This document shows positions 1-9,261 of a stretch of 64,000 nt of DNA, piece after piece (within the stretch, counting starts at the first letter, position 1; the number at the start of each line of letters is the position of its first letter). The notes beneath the pieces were generated by a model. The model ran no database searches. It worked only from the letters and a program-made list of their open reading frames with translations, and was not told where the DNA came from. The stretch covers positions 45,166 to 109,165 of the forward strand of contig NZ_MSSW01000049.1 of the NCBI RefSeq assembly GCF_002150685.1, in the 5' to 3' direction. The translations under genes were made by a program, and so were the position numbers. This DNA is from Algoriphagus antarcticus (GTDB lineage: Bacteria; Bacteroidota; Bacteroidia; Cytophagales; Cyclobacteriaceae).

Positions 1-950
1 TGCTTCTCGCTCAGTTGATCAACTGGCAAATATCGCTGGCTGATACGCAGTTGGCTGATGATGCAAGTTTCGAGATGATCGCAGCAAGCTGGAGTGGGCA
101 AAACGGCTGGAGATGGATGTTTGCGGCAGAAGCGATTCCAGCGCTCTTATTCTTTATCTTGATGTTTTTTGTGCCCGAGTCTGTTCCTTGGCTGATTAAG
201 AATAAAGATGAACAGCCCGCCCGCACAATACTGGTGCGAATAGGAGGAGAGGAATATGCTCAAGATTCTATAACGGAAGTCAAAACTACCCTGAAAGAAG
301 GTGATTTTGGTCAGGTGAATTTCCGTGAATTGTTTCAGAAAAGAGTCGTGAAGCTACTCGGAATCGGTATTTTCTTAGCTTTTCTCCAGCAGTGGAGCGG
401 GATCAACGTAGTGATTTATTACGCTGCGGATATCTTCCAGGCGGCTGGGTACAACCTGAAGCAAATGATGCTGAATATTGTGGTAATTGGCGGAGTGATG
501 GTGCTTTCGGTATTCATTACCATTTTCACTGTGGATAGATTTGGTAGAAAGAAACTTCTACTCATCGGTACTTCTGCAATGGCTATCCTTTACGGGTTGA
601 TAGGCTATTTTTTCTATATCGACCTTGGCGGCGACGCAGTTGTATTAGCAGTATTGACCAATGTGATGTTTTATTCTTTCACCTTGGCACCATTACTTTG
701 GGTAGTGCTTTCGGAGATTTTTCCTACTCGTATCCGAGGCGCAGCTATTTCCATCGGAGCTTTAGCACATTGGGTTGGGAATTTTACTTTGACCTATTTC
801 TTTCCAGTCATTCGCGAGAATCTAGGCTGGGCAAATAATTTCTGGCTTTATGGTGGGATCTGCGCCTTCGGTTTCTTGGTGATTTATTTTGTTTTACCTG
901 AGACAAAGGGTAAGTCTTTAGAGGAAATAGAGAAGGAGTTGGTTGGGTGA
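1..950 (+). CDS. MFS sugar porter (xylose/glucose-type H+ symporter), 5' end outside window
   Basis: Inner-membrane sugar:proton symporter of the major facilitator sugar-porter family. The frame is open to the left edge, so the gene starts upstream; the visible part (about 315 codons) is the C-terminal two thirds. Family marks in order: a PESVPWL version of the PESPRWL motif closing the sixth membrane segment, a cytoplasmic loop, QQWSGIN in segment 7, DRFGRKK between segments 8 and 9, SEIFPTRIRG between 10 and 11, and PETKG near the C-terminus. About six hydrophobic segments follow the loop. The exact sugar cannot be told from sequence. The next gene is convergent, so this gene ends its unit here. 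Confidence 0.9.
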   Translation, partial: LLAQLINWQISLADTQLADDASFEMIAASWSGQNGWRWMFAAEAIPALLFFILMFFVPESVPWLIKNKDEQPARTILVRIGGEEYAQDSITEVKTTLKEGDFGQVNFRELFQKRVVKLLGIGIFLAFLQQWSGINVVIYYAADIFQAAGYNLKQMMLNIVVIGGVMVLSVFITIFTVDRFGRKKLLLIGTSAMAILYGLIGYFFYIDLGGDAVVLAVLTNVMFYSFTLAPLLWVVLSEIFPTRIRGAAISIGALAHWVGNFTLTYFFPVIRENLGWANNFWLYGGICAFGFLVIYFVLPETKGKSLEEIEKELVG

Positions 951-1025
951 AATGGCTTGAAAATCTTGATTTTGATTAGCTTGTTTCATGCAAAATGAAT
1001 AGATCTGTCCCTTATGTGAATAGTT

Positions 1026-2303
1026 TTATCGAGATTGATAGGGGCCAAAAATGGCTTTTATCTTTCGCTCAGCGTCCAAATCATTTAAGATAAATACTTG
1101 ATAGGAGTTTCCTCCCGGGGCAACTCGGATTAAAATATGGCCTTGTGTGGATCCGTATACTTGATCTATCCTATCACCGATCACCAGTTTATTAGCTTCC
1201 AGCATGCTTGTGGTAAATATATCACGCTTTCCAGGGTAAAGATCTGTCGAAGTAATTCGTCTCAACACATCATCGCCAGGATGATCAGAAGACCAAGATT
1301 GCTGTACCCACACTCTTGGTCTCAGAGTCCTCACATAAAAATGATTTTGGGAATCCCGATTTCCGTGATGATTTAACGTGGCGACATCCACCTGTCCAAT
1401 GACTGGAGCGATATTGCTTTCCACACTATTGAAATCAGCTTCGCCATATGAACCGACTCCTCGGATATCTCCACCGGTGAAATAGTCGAAATTTCCATAA
1501 GAAATCCTGAAACCTAGGCTTAGATCATTTTCATTGGTGGATTTGAGATCGAATACTTCCTCATCAACTCCCGTCCAAGCCCATCCATTTCCTTGAATAT
1601 TTTGGATTGCAAATGTTGGGTAATTTTCAGGATTCTCTAGATGCAGTTGATTCAATTTTCCAGCTGCGAATTTTTCGACTTCCATTCCATTTTCTGCTTT
1701 TTGAAATTCCAGAAATTTCCAATAATTCAGGATCGAATTGATGTAAGAAATAGCAGTTGAATTTCCTGATGATGCAAGTTTCTGGAGGTCTTCCTTTTTT
1801 CCGAAATTGACTGCGCTACTTTTGTAATCCGGGTAGTCACGATCCAGCATTTTCCGAATAGTGAGTTGATCTCCTACACCAACCAAACCGGTCAACTGAT
1901 ATCCGCCTTTCTCCGAAACAGGCCCGTAAGAGTTTGTTTGGCCAAAGTGATCTGAGTGAAAATGTGTCATCAAAGCATAGTCAATCACACTTTTCTTGGA
2001 AGAAGGGCTGAACTGCTGAATGTAATCCACGATCCATTCGTAAGCCAGTTTCGAAGTATTGGGATATCTGGGAGTGTTCCTTTCGGATAGTGTGCGAGGG
2101 TCATCTTCCGTAGCTTCACCCGCATCCACCAGCATGGTAGTGCCATCCGGAAGAACAAAAAAAGCGGCATCGCCTCTTCCCGTGTTGATGTGATGAAGGT
2201 CCAAAAATCCTTCTTTCCAAGCAGGCAACGGCTGATCGACTTCCTGTGAAAATGCGGAAATGCTAAAGCCAATTAGGATAAAGAATGTAAGTATGATTTT
2301 CAT
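1026..2303 (-). CDS. Exported metallo-beta-lactamase-fold hydrolase
   Basis: A 425-residue protein with a signal peptide (residues 1 to about 19, ending SAFSQ). The metal-binding signature HFHSDH lies at about 114-119, preceded by the fold's LVDAG strand near 58-62 and followed by TGGDI (276) and NHHG (311), which can supply the remaining metal ligands. This arrangement is that of the ComEC/Rec2-like branch of the MBL superfamily, here as a soluble exported enzyme without membrane segments. The substrate is unknown; phosphodiester or lactone hydrolysis would be the family expectation. It is convergent with the sugar porter and stands alone. Confidence 0.75.
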   Translation of the reverse strand: MKIILTFFILIGFSISAFSQEVDQPLPAWKEGFLDLHHINTGRGDAAFFVLPDGTTMLVDAGEATEDDPRTLSERNTPRYPNTSKLAYEWIVDYIQQFSPSSKKSVIDYALMTHFHSDHFGQTNSYGPVSEKGGYQLTGLVGVGDQLTIRKMLDRDYPDYKSSAVNFGKKEDLQKLASSGNSTAISYINSILNYWKFLEFQKAENGMEVEKFAAGKLNQLHLENPENYPTFAIQNIQGNGWAWTGVDEEVFDLKSTNENDLSLGFRISYGNFDYFTGGDIRGVGSYGEADFNSVESNIAPVIGQVDVATLNHHGNRDSQNHFYVRTLRPRVWVQQSWSSDHPGDDVLRRITSTDLYPGKRDIFTTSMLEANKLVIGDRIDQVYGSTQGHILIRVAPGGNSYQVFILNDLDAERKIKAIFGPYQSR

Positions 2304-2618
2304 GGTTTTGAAAAAAATTGGGTAATAAGTTAGATTCGAGTTTGACTGTCCCAGTAAGTATTTGAAAGCTAAAGATCAAGATTTCTCATTTTTTGGAAGG
2401 TGAATCCTGATTAAATTTTGATGAAGAAATATGAATGATTTCCTCATTCTTTTCAGGGAATATTTATCAGATTGAATTATTAGAATAATCTTGAAAGAGC
2501 TATGATTTTGGGTTTAGGTAGCTTGTTTATTTAGTAAAACTAATCTGTACTCACCTGTTTTGATTTTATATTTTCTCGGGTAAAATCCACAGCGCACGAT
2601 TAATTCTAAAAAGTTAAC
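2304..2618. other. Intergenic stretch with an in-frame extension of the upstream small gene
   Basis: No independent gene is visible. On the minus strand the frame of the 73-residue gene continues for about 35 codons past its TGA (2618 down to 2514). It reads a peptide with KYKIKTGEYRLVLL, reminiscent of the core strand of RelE/ParE-like toxins. This may be the rest of a decayed toxin or chance. Confidence 0.3.
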
Positions 2619-2840
2619 TCATGCCTTCCTTTCCGACTCGGATAATTGAGTGGATCTTAATGATCGTTGGATTTCCGTAATATCTTCTTCGCTCCAAGTA
2701 GAGACTTTAAGCAGTTCTGCTTTATATGAATTTACCTCAACGCGGAATTTCTCTTGGGTATAGTCGATTTTGAGTTCGTACAAGGCCTTTTTTAATCGAT
2801 CAATTTTATCTTCAGGTACTGCAAGAATAATCTTTTCCAT
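2619..2840 (-). CDS. Small hypothetical protein next to higBA (possible antitoxin)
   Basis: A 73-residue acidic/basic protein of unknown family. The N-terminus (MEKIILAVPEDKIDRLKKAL) predicts a beta strand followed by a helix, and the C-terminal half contains VSTWSEEDITEIQRS. A similar Trp-Ser-Glu-Glu-Asp run is seen in small antitoxins that precede RelE-like toxins. It is 43 bp downstream of the HigA-like gene on the same strand, so it may be the third gene of that unit. No toxin follows it intact. Function is inference only. Confidence 0.45.
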   Translation of the reverse strand: MEKIILAVPEDKIDRLKKALYELKIDYTQEKFRVEVNSYKAELLKVSTWSEEDITEIQRSLRSTQLSESERKA

Positions 2841-2883
2841 AGGTCAATCGATTTTATCGATTCAATGAAACACCCTTCAAGTT

Positions 2884-3240
2884 TCAAGAAAGCAAGATTT
2901 CCGCAGGGATTTTTAACTCTCGATGCAGGATTTTAGCAATTTCTAGCGTGAGTGGTTTACGTTTATTTAGAATGGAAGAGACGTACCCTTTGCTGCCAAT
3001 TTTACCTACTAAATCTTGGTTTTTGAGACCCAATTCCTTCATCTTTAATCTGATGGCTTCAATAGGATCAGGAAGTGGAATGGCAAAATGCGTGTCTTCG
3101 TAATTTCGCAGGATCAAAAGTGCCAATTCGAGTTTTTTACCTAACGGTGAATCAAGAGATGTTTTTTGATCCAAAAGTTCATCCACCCATTCTAATAGCT
3201 GATCGTATTCGGCTTCTGTTTTGATCACGGTGAGTTCCAT
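2884..3240 (-). CDS. higA: HigA-family antitoxin / XRE-type regulator
   Basis: A 118-residue protein whose C-terminal part (about residues 60-115) is a helix-turn-helix of the HigA type, with a DPIEAIRLKMKELGLKNQDL recognition region and the GYVSSILNKRKPLTLEIAK turn. The N-terminal half is the toxin-neutralising region of this family. It follows the HigB-like toxin gene, the inverted toxin-first order usual for higBA. HigA proteins normally repress their own operon by binding upstream of higB. The start ATG at 3240 lies three bases past the stop that the toxin would have without its frameshift. Confidence 0.85.
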   Translation of the reverse strand: MELTVIKTEAEYDQLLEWVDELLDQKTSLDSPLGKKLELALLILRNYEDTHFAIPLPDPIEAIRLKMKELGLKNQDLVGKIGSKGYVSSILNKRKPLTLEIAKILHRELKIPAEILLS

Positions 3241-3556
3241 AAGTTATTTTTTGAAGTTTATCGTAGAGACATTTATTTGATCGTTCTTTGTGTGTTCCAA
3301 ACCACTTGATTTGGACCACTTTATATTCGAAAACTATTCGAACTACCAGCCTGAATTTATTTCCAGAAATATTAAAAACGACTCGATCGTCTTTCACAAG
3401 GCTTGCACTATTATAAAACCTCTTTAGTTCGTTGAATGAATTAATCTCCAACTTTTCAAATTCATGGTACCATTCAAATAATGCATTAGAGGCATTTGGA
3501 TAGTTGGTAGCATAATGCAAGAGCGTCCGTCTAGTTATGATGTTAAACATACACAA
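3179..3556 (-). CDS. higB: HigB-like mRNA interferase toxin with frameshifted C-terminus
   Basis: RelE/HigB-fold ribosome-dependent RNase toxin. Residues 1 to about 90 match the family: ITRRTLLHYATNYPNA, the W-HEFEKLE helix, FNISGNKFRLVVRI and IKWFGTHKE. After GTHKE the reading frame departs and runs 62 bases into higA. Skipping one base at about 3283 gives DQINVSTINFKK and a stop at 3244-3246, the expected HigB ending, three bases before higA. A two-base deletion or one-base insertion therefore changed the C-terminus. The likely start is the second ATG (3550, MFNIITRRTL). Toxin activity is uncertain. Confidence 0.75.
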   Translation of the reverse strand: MCMFNIITRRTLLHYATNYPNASNALFEWYHEFEKLEINSFNELKRFYNSASLVKDDRVVFNISGNKFRLVVRIVFEYKVVQIKWFGTHKERSNKCLYDKLQKITYGTHRDQNRSRIRSAIRMGG

Positions 3557-3586
3557 TTTTTGAAAGGTTCTCCAATAGAAAACTTT

Positions 3587-4786
3587 TTACTTCAAATTCT
3601 TTCCCACAAACTCCAGAAAATGTGACCAATCTTCCCAAGTCAAATTATGCTCTCCCTCCCGAATATGGTAACCGACGGATTCCTGATGTATGGGGGATTT
3701 GAGCGTTTCGAATTCGGAAGGAAATTCGATTTTCTTTCCATAAATCTCAGAATAAACCCGGCTTCCAAGCTTGATTCCCAGAAACTCACCCTTGGGATCC
3801 GCCCATTGGTCACCTTTGGCGCTTGAATAATAAATAGCTCTTGGAGCAATCAATCCCGGAAGCATGTGCTGGTCAATCGGAAGGGTTTCTTCTTTACCAT
3901 TGTACTTTTTGAAATTATCCGCAAACCAATAAGGGAATCGGTTATTGATCGCTTCAACCGTTTCCCCATATTTCCTGCGGGAGAGTGCTGCGCCTCCGCA
4001 TCCGGATTCATTGGCGTAAGTTATTGCCCATCGAGGGTCATTTGCTGAGGTCCAAAGTGCTGCTTTACCTGTTCGGGAATGCCCCACAAGAATTGATTTT
4101 TTAGAGTCAATTTGAGGATGTTGCTCAAAATAATCCATTGCTCGCATCGATCCCCAGCCCCAAGCCCCATAAGCTTTCATCCCGTTTGGCATTCCGATTT
4201 GCTCAGGATAAAGTGTGTTTATAATTCCATTTTTATAGGTCTCATTATTATCCGGTGCGACAGTTTCGGCATGAAAAGAGGCTGTGGCATAGCCTCTTTT
4301 CAATAATTCCGATACCGGCCAAAAGGCCTCGTCTACCAAACTGCCATCGGGATAAGTGGGTTGGTAATTGATCAGCAAAATGACAGGAAAAGGCCCTTTT
4401 TTATCCTTTGGGAGGAAAAGATTGATCCGCATGGTGTGGGATTTTCCATTTCTGGAAACTGTGATATTTACTTCTTCAAGCTCAGCCAAATCTGGATAGG
4501 GATTCTCTTTTTCATTGACCTTTTCGAAGGAAATCGCATCAAAATTTTTGGGTAAAATCCCGTAAACTACTGACTCAAAAAGGTGGAAAATTTCTGGCCT
4601 CCGGATCTTTTCCCAGTCTGCCAAATTATTTATCAGCATTCCTTTTTCACTTACAAAAGGATCTGGAAGTACCAAAGCAGGCACTTTACTTTCGTCGTAA
4701 TTCGCCTGATTTTGAGCTTGGACCGTCATTGAGATTTGTATAAAAAGCAGGAGAATGAAGTAATTGATAAGAGTCTTCATCAGCAT
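3587..4786 (-). CDS. Glucuronoyl esterase-like alpha/beta hydrolase (CE15 family)
   Basis: Exported serine esterase, 399 residues, with a signal peptide (about 1-24, ending VQAQ). CE15 marks: the nucleophile Ser237 in GHSRTGKAAL, NESGCGGAALSRR at 259-271, and a C-terminal His380 in EGEHNLTWEDW. Characterised CE15 enzymes cleave ester bonds between lignin or other alcohols and 4-O-methyl-glucuronate on xylan. The start ATG overlaps the stop of the upstream PhoPQ-related gene (TAATG), which implies translational coupling. A second ATG six bases on (4780) is equally good. Confidence 0.85.
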   Translation of the reverse strand: MLMKTLINYFILLLFIQISMTVQAQNQANYDESKVPALVLPDPFVSEKGMLINNLADWEKIRRPEIFHLFESVVYGILPKNFDAISFEKVNEKENPYPDLAELEEVNITVSRNGKSHTMRINLFLPKDKKGPFPVILLINYQPTYPDGSLVDEAFWPVSELLKRGYATASFHAETVAPDNNETYKNGIINTLYPEQIGMPNGMKAYGAWGWGSMRAMDYFEQHPQIDSKKSILVGHSRTGKAALWTSANDPRWAITYANESGCGGAALSRRKYGETVEAINNRFPYWFADNFKKYNGKEETLPIDQHMLPGLIAPRAIYYSSAKGDQWADPKGEFLGIKLGSRVYSEIYGKKIEFPSEFETLKSPIHQESVGYHIREGEHNLTWEDWSHFLEFVGKNLK

Positions 4787-6225
4787 TAATTAACAGCAGT
4801 ATCCATTTTGCGCTTTGGTGCGTATGCCGGAAACGGATAAGTCCTTGGCATGACTTCCACACCGCTCGTAATTTTTAAAGGAGTTTTTCCTGCAAAAGTC
4901 ACCTCGATGAAGTAGCCTTTGAAGCCTTTTTCAGGACTTTCCAAAGCCAATTCATAGGTTCCCGATTCGTTGATTTTCATTTCGTTGGACTTCCAGTTAG
5001 GTCCAAACTCATCCACCCGGAAGTCACGTGCATTTGGATTGGAAGCGATCCACGCTTTAACCGAGATTGGCTTATCTGCGGGATCTAAGGTCAATTGGAT
5101 TTTGTCTTCCATGACTTCCCACTGATACTTTGGTCTTGGAGTTTGATTCAGAATCGAAGCATAAAATGAAATCATATTGGGTAATGCATCCGACTCCGAT
5201 AGGTCATGTCCGAAATTCGGCACGTATTGCATGTGCTTTTCGCCACTCAATTCATTCCAGTAAAACTCCCAGCTATCTGGTTGGAAAAACTGATCCCCAG
5301 CTGCATTGATTAGCAGTTTTGGCATATCAAAATCCGCTCGGAATGAGTAAGGCTCGGTAATCTCCAGCAGTCGATCAAACTCCGGAGTTCCCATCCAATC
5401 CATCACGCCTTCTTCCACATATTCGCTGACCGCCGGAGCCCAGAAACCGTAATTTTTCCAGTGATGGTCAAAAGATGCCGATAGGTTTAGCATGTCAATC
5501 ACAATGGGGATGATTGCCACCACTCGATCATCTGTCGCCGCAGTTGTCCAAGTCGTCCATCCCCGCTTGGATGCTCCGCCGACCACAAAAGAGTTGATCT
5601 TTTTTTGGTAATTCTTCTCCACGACCTCAGTCACCGCATCCATTCCCAGCTTCACTGCCTTGGTCATGGGTAATCTCGCTAGCCAAATTGCATCCTCGTC
5701 TTTTGCTCCACCTTCTAGAAATTTGCGCCAGCCGTAGGCAATTATTGCATCTTCTGTCCGCTTACCTAAGGAATCATTGGCAAAAGTTAAAGGCTGGAAA
5801 GGGATGTTATGGATCTCTGCCACGATGGAATTAGTCTGCATCGCAGCGGCTAAAATTAGGCCATCGGGTTCCATGGGCATTTTGGTGCCTGTACTTCCGC
5901 CGCCAATCCAGATCAGACTGGTGTCAAAAGGGCTATCCTTAGGTACAACAATGGATACCCAATGCCACCATTCTGTTTGGTCGACCAAGTCAGTGGTAAG
6001 CCAGTTTTGGGAAACCATGCGGAGAACGTGAAAATCATATTCCTCACCGGGCACGGAGTGTATGATTTCGTAAGAAAAATCTGGGCTTGGCCCATTTACA
6101 TAATCTTTGAGAAGTGTTTCGGATCGCTCTTTTGGGATTTCTTCAGTCTTTTGTTCTTCCTGCTTGCAGGAAAAGCTTAGAGAGATTAAGCAAAGGAGTA
6201 AAAGTGAGATAGCATTCTTTTTCAT
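4786..6225 (-). CDS. PhoPQ-activated pathogenicity-related family lipoprotein (alpha/beta hydrolase)
   Basis: A 479-residue lipoprotein: a hydrophobic leader ends in the lipobox SFSC (Cys20). The body matches the PhoPQ-activated pathogenicity-related (PqaA/AprA) family, with WWHWVSIVVPKD, IGGGSTGTKMP, GGASKRGWTTWTTAA (nucleophile-elbow region), DMLNLSASFDHHW and PNFGHDL near the C-terminal histidine. Function in the family is poorly defined; it is related to alpha/beta hydrolases. It is first in a two-gene unit with the CE15 esterase, which suggests joint action on an ester- or uronic-acid-decorated glycan. That role is inference. Confidence 0.85.
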   Translation of the reverse strand: MKKNAISLLLLCLISLSFSCKQEEQKTEEIPKERSETLLKDYVNGPSPDFSYEIIHSVPGEEYDFHVLRMVSQNWLTTDLVDQTEWWHWVSIVVPKDSPFDTSLIWIGGGSTGTKMPMEPDGLILAAAMQTNSIVAEIHNIPFQPLTFANDSLGKRTEDAIIAYGWRKFLEGGAKDEDAIWLARLPMTKAVKLGMDAVTEVVEKNYQKKINSFVVGGASKRGWTTWTTAATDDRVVAIIPIVIDMLNLSASFDHHWKNYGFWAPAVSEYVEEGVMDWMGTPEFDRLLEITEPYSFRADFDMPKLLINAAGDQFFQPDSWEFYWNELSGEKHMQYVPNFGHDLSESDALPNMISFYASILNQTPRPKYQWEVMEDKIQLTLDPADKPISVKAWIASNPNARDFRVDEFGPNWKSNEMKINESGTYELALESPEKGFKGYFIEVTFAGKTPLKITSGVEVMPRTYPFPAYAPKRKMDTAVN

Positions 6226-6743
6226 AGGATGGGTTTTTTGGGTAAAGTTTTAAAAGGTAGGGAATTAGCCTTTGAGCATCAAGTGAATTTTTATCGAAAG
6301 TATTTTTCAACCGAGAAGGGCGCTAAGGTTACGCAAAGTGCACAAAGCTTTTTTCCACCGGGATGGACACCATAGTTTGACAAGGTCACTAAACGAGGTT
6401 ATGAGGATAACTCAAGTTTTTTTTACAGCGAAGGACACCATAGTTCAATAAGCTCACTAACCTATGTTTAGCAAAGAACACAAAGCGATTGACCTTTTTT
6501 TAACGCAGTTGTCCAACTTCTCCCAAGGCTGGATAATTGAAGATGGGAGTAGACTTTTTGATTTTGAAGATTGCAAATCTTCAGATCGACCTTCGAGATT
6601 ACATCCGCGATAGCGATCTGGACTCGAAGAGCAGAAGATAGCGAGACTCGAAAAGCTTGTTTCAATCTTTTCAAATGAGCGAAACTCAAAATGGAATTGA
6701 AAAAGTTTGTTGATGGTTAAGTGGAAATAAATAAGGGCAAGCC
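6226..6743. other. Intergenic stretch with degenerate short repeats
   Basis: About 520 bases without a credible gene. At 6369-6403 and 6428-6463 there are two related blocks that share ACACCATAGTT and TCACTAA. At 6312-6344 there is a degenerate form of the cgcaaagtgcacaaagc type of intergenic sequence also seen near 19046, 28142, 29073 and 42127. No promoter could be fixed for the downstream gene. Confidence 0.4.
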
Positions 6744-7775
6744 ATGGAAATAGGAATAGATAGTTTTGCCGCAGCAGCTCCAGCTGGAGCGGATAGTCAA
6801 ACTGAAAACCGTAGGAAATCTTTGACCGAACTCATTGACAGGATCGTCTATGCGGATGAAATGGGTTTGGATGTCTTTGGAATAGGAGAGCACCATCGGA
6901 AAGAGTTTTTGGATTCTGCGGCTGCGATTATTTTGGCGGCAGCTGCTGCTCGAACTTCTCGAATCAAACTGACTTCTGCGGTGACAGTCTTGAGTGCTGC
7001 CGATCCTGTTCGGGTGTTTCAGGAGTTTGCTACCATAGATTTGATTTCCAATGGTCGTGCTGAAATCGTCGCGGGACGTGGATCCTTTACGGAAGCCTTC
7101 CCACTTTTTGGCTTGAGATTGAATGATTATGATGCACTTTTTTCCGAGAAACTGGAATTGCTCTTGAAGATCCGAGATGAGGAAATCGTTACGTGGAAAG
7201 GTCAATTCCGTGCGCCATTAACTCAGCAAGCCATCTATCCAAGACCTTTGCAAGAATCACTTCCGATTTGGCAGGGAGTGGGAGGGACGCCGGCCTCTTT
7301 TGTGAGAGCAGGTTTTTTGGGGTTGCCATTGATGGTGGCTGTGATTGGAGGCGAGACTCATAGATTCCGGCCATTGATTGACATGTATCGTCAGGCTGGG
7401 GCCAAAGCAGGACATGCGCCTGAGAAATTGAAAGTGGGTTTGCATTCCTTGGGATATGTAGCGGAATCCACCGAAACAGCCGTAGAAGAATACTATCCCG
7501 GCTATGCTGAGACGTTTACCAAGATTGGAAAAGAACGAGGTTGGCCTCCTGTCACAAGAAATCACTTTAATACGCAAGTCGGAGAATTAGGAGCCTTGGT
7601 TGTTGGAAGTCCAGCCGAAGTTGTGGAGAAAATACTTCGTCACAGCGAAGCTCTTGGTGGTATCGACCGATTTAGCTTCCAAATGGATAACGCCAATCTG
7701 AGTCATGCCCAACTGAAAAATGCGATTGAATTGATAGGGGAAGAAGTGATCCCAAGAGTGAAAGCAGGAATATAA
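6744..7775 (+). CDS. LLM-class flavin-dependent oxidoreductase
   Basis: A 343-residue cytoplasmic flavoprotein of the bacterial luciferase-like monooxygenase family, a TIM barrel using FMN or F420. Visible marks are MGLDVFGIGEHHRKEF in the first barrel strands, LTSAVTVLSAADPVRVFQEF, NGRAEIVAGRGSFTEAFPLFG and PIWQGVGGT. The substrate cannot be deduced. The gene stands alone between two minus-strand genes and ends 70 bases from the convergent sialidase. Confidence 0.9.
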   Translation: MEIGIDSFAAAAPAGADSQTENRRKSLTELIDRIVYADEMGLDVFGIGEHHRKEFLDSAAAIILAAAAARTSRIKLTSAVTVLSAADPVRVFQEFATIDLISNGRAEIVAGRGSFTEAFPLFGLRLNDYDALFSEKLELLLKIRDEEIVTWKGQFRAPLTQQAIYPRPLQESLPIWQGVGGTPASFVRAGFLGLPLMVAVIGGETHRFRPLIDMYRQAGAKAGHAPEKLKVGLHSLGYVAESTETAVEEYYPGYAETFTKIGKERGWPPVTRNHFNTQVGELGALVVGSPAEVVEKILRHSEALGGIDRFSFQMDNANLSHAQLKNAIELIGEEVIPRVKAGI

Positions 7776-7845
7776 AATTGAAAAGTTGAAAAAATGGTTT
7801 ATTGGTGAAGAATTACTACCGTAAATATCTTGATAGTATGAATTG

Positions 7846-9009
7846 TTAGAATGCAGGAATTTCAACTCCTTTAAATACAATCTCTTGATAATCATTTCTT
7901 TCGTATAGAATCCCCATCTGATTTTTACTAAGATAAACCAAATCGGAATAGGCAGTCCAAGTAGTGTTTTTGGGTATTTTCTTTTGATCTATTTCGGTTG
8001 GTTTTATCCAGGATTTGCCTAAATCTTTACTCCATTTGATAGTAAGGTTATTTCTTTCATTTGGATTGGAGTTATTTGAATGTGCCAAAATTGTATCCCC
8101 ATTTTCATCTTCAAAAGAGAGTATCGAGCCTTGACAAACCGGATCAGTGAGACTTTCCTCAAAATATTGTTCCGACCATGTGGCCCCTCCATCTTCTGAA
8201 AAGGCCAAGATCCGCTGGCGAATATCTCCGCGTTGGTTTCGGGTGCTCATGATCATTCGGCCTTCAGGAAGTTCTGCGGCGATAGATTCATTTGAGCCAG
8301 GGAATTGGATTGATTCGGAAATTTGAAAGGATTTTCCATGATCATCAGTAAAGAATCCATGAGCTTGGTAATCCTTTGAATTCGTTTGAGGATTCCCTTC
8401 AGAATGATTTGCAGCCACGAAGATTCTGCCTTTGAATTTACCCTTTTGGAATTGGAAGGCATGTCCGGGCGTATTAGCATAGTGGCGCCAATCTGCAGGA
8501 TTCGTATAGTTTGGATTGAACTTGGGGTTATTAGGTTTGTGGACTTGGGTTGTAATATTCACTGGATCTTCCCAGCTTTTCCCTAAATCCAAGGACCGAA
8601 TCATCCAAACCTCCCGTACGCCTTTATTCAATCGAACATCATATTCGTGGTTGTTTCCCGAATTGTAAAAAAGATAAATCACACCTTCTGGAAATTCCGG
8701 ATCGTGCAAATCGATCACTGGGGCAGGATTTCCTGCCTGTAGGCTGTCGAAGTCTACGATTGTTTGGAGGAGAGACCAAGTTTTTCCTTGATCGGAACTC
8801 CGCTTCATTACGAGGTTGATATCTCCGAAATCATCGAATCCATTAACTCTACCTTCTGCAAATGCTAATAAGTCTCCGTTAGGAATTGAAATAATGGCTG
8901 GGATTCTATAGATCGCATGACCTTCTTTTCCTCCTTCAAAGACGAGAGTTTCTTGAGCAAAGAGAATGGTAGAGTTAAATAGTAAGCAAAAGGCTAAAAG
9001 AAATCGCAT
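7846..9009 (-). CDS. Exported exo-alpha-sialidase (GH33-like)
   Basis: Six-bladed beta-propeller sialidase that releases terminal sialic acids. The start at 9009 was chosen because it gives a clean signal peptide (MRFLLAFCLLF to LFAQ); an in-frame ATG at 9087 would bury it. The YRIP motif with the first catalytic Arg lies near residue 34-37. Asp-box repeats follow: RSSDQGKTW, RSLDLGKSW, FTDDHGKSF, FSEDGGATW and WSKDLGKSW. No sialic-acid catabolic genes are adjacent. It could also be a related 2-keto-3-deoxy-nononic-acid sialidase. Confidence 0.88.
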   Translation of the reverse strand: MRFLLAFCLLFNSTILFAQETLVFEGGKEGHAIYRIPAIISIPNGDLLAFAEGRVNGFDDFGDINLVMKRSSDQGKTWSLLQTIVDFDSLQAGNPAPVIDLHDPEFPEGVIYLFYNSGNNHEYDVRLNKGVREVWMIRSLDLGKSWEDPVNITTQVHKPNNPKFNPNYTNPADWRHYANTPGHAFQFQKGKFKGRIFVAANHSEGNPQTNSKDYQAHGFFTDDHGKSFQISESIQFPGSNESIAAELPEGRMIMSTRNQRGDIRQRILAFSEDGGATWSEQYFEESLTDPVCQGSILSFEDENGDTILAHSNNSNPNERNNLTIKWSKDLGKSWIKPTEIDQKKIPKNTTWTAYSDLVYLSKNQMGILYERNDYQEIVFKGVEIPAF

Positions 9010-9261
9010 AAGGAAGAGTGCTGAATCCTTAAAAGGAAAGGAACTGTTTAAAGATAAAATTGAAATTGCAAAAAAAATTCTCTCCAAGCTTAAATCATTA
9101 CCAATCTAATTTTTTCGCTTGGACTTTCTTACTTCAAGTTATTTTAAGTCACACATCAAAAAAGTTCCTTTCAATTCACTTAGAAGGTGCTTTTTTATGA
9201 TTTTTAAACCCTAACCTCCGAGATGGTATTTCAGGACTTTAATTGCGATAGCACTATGTCT

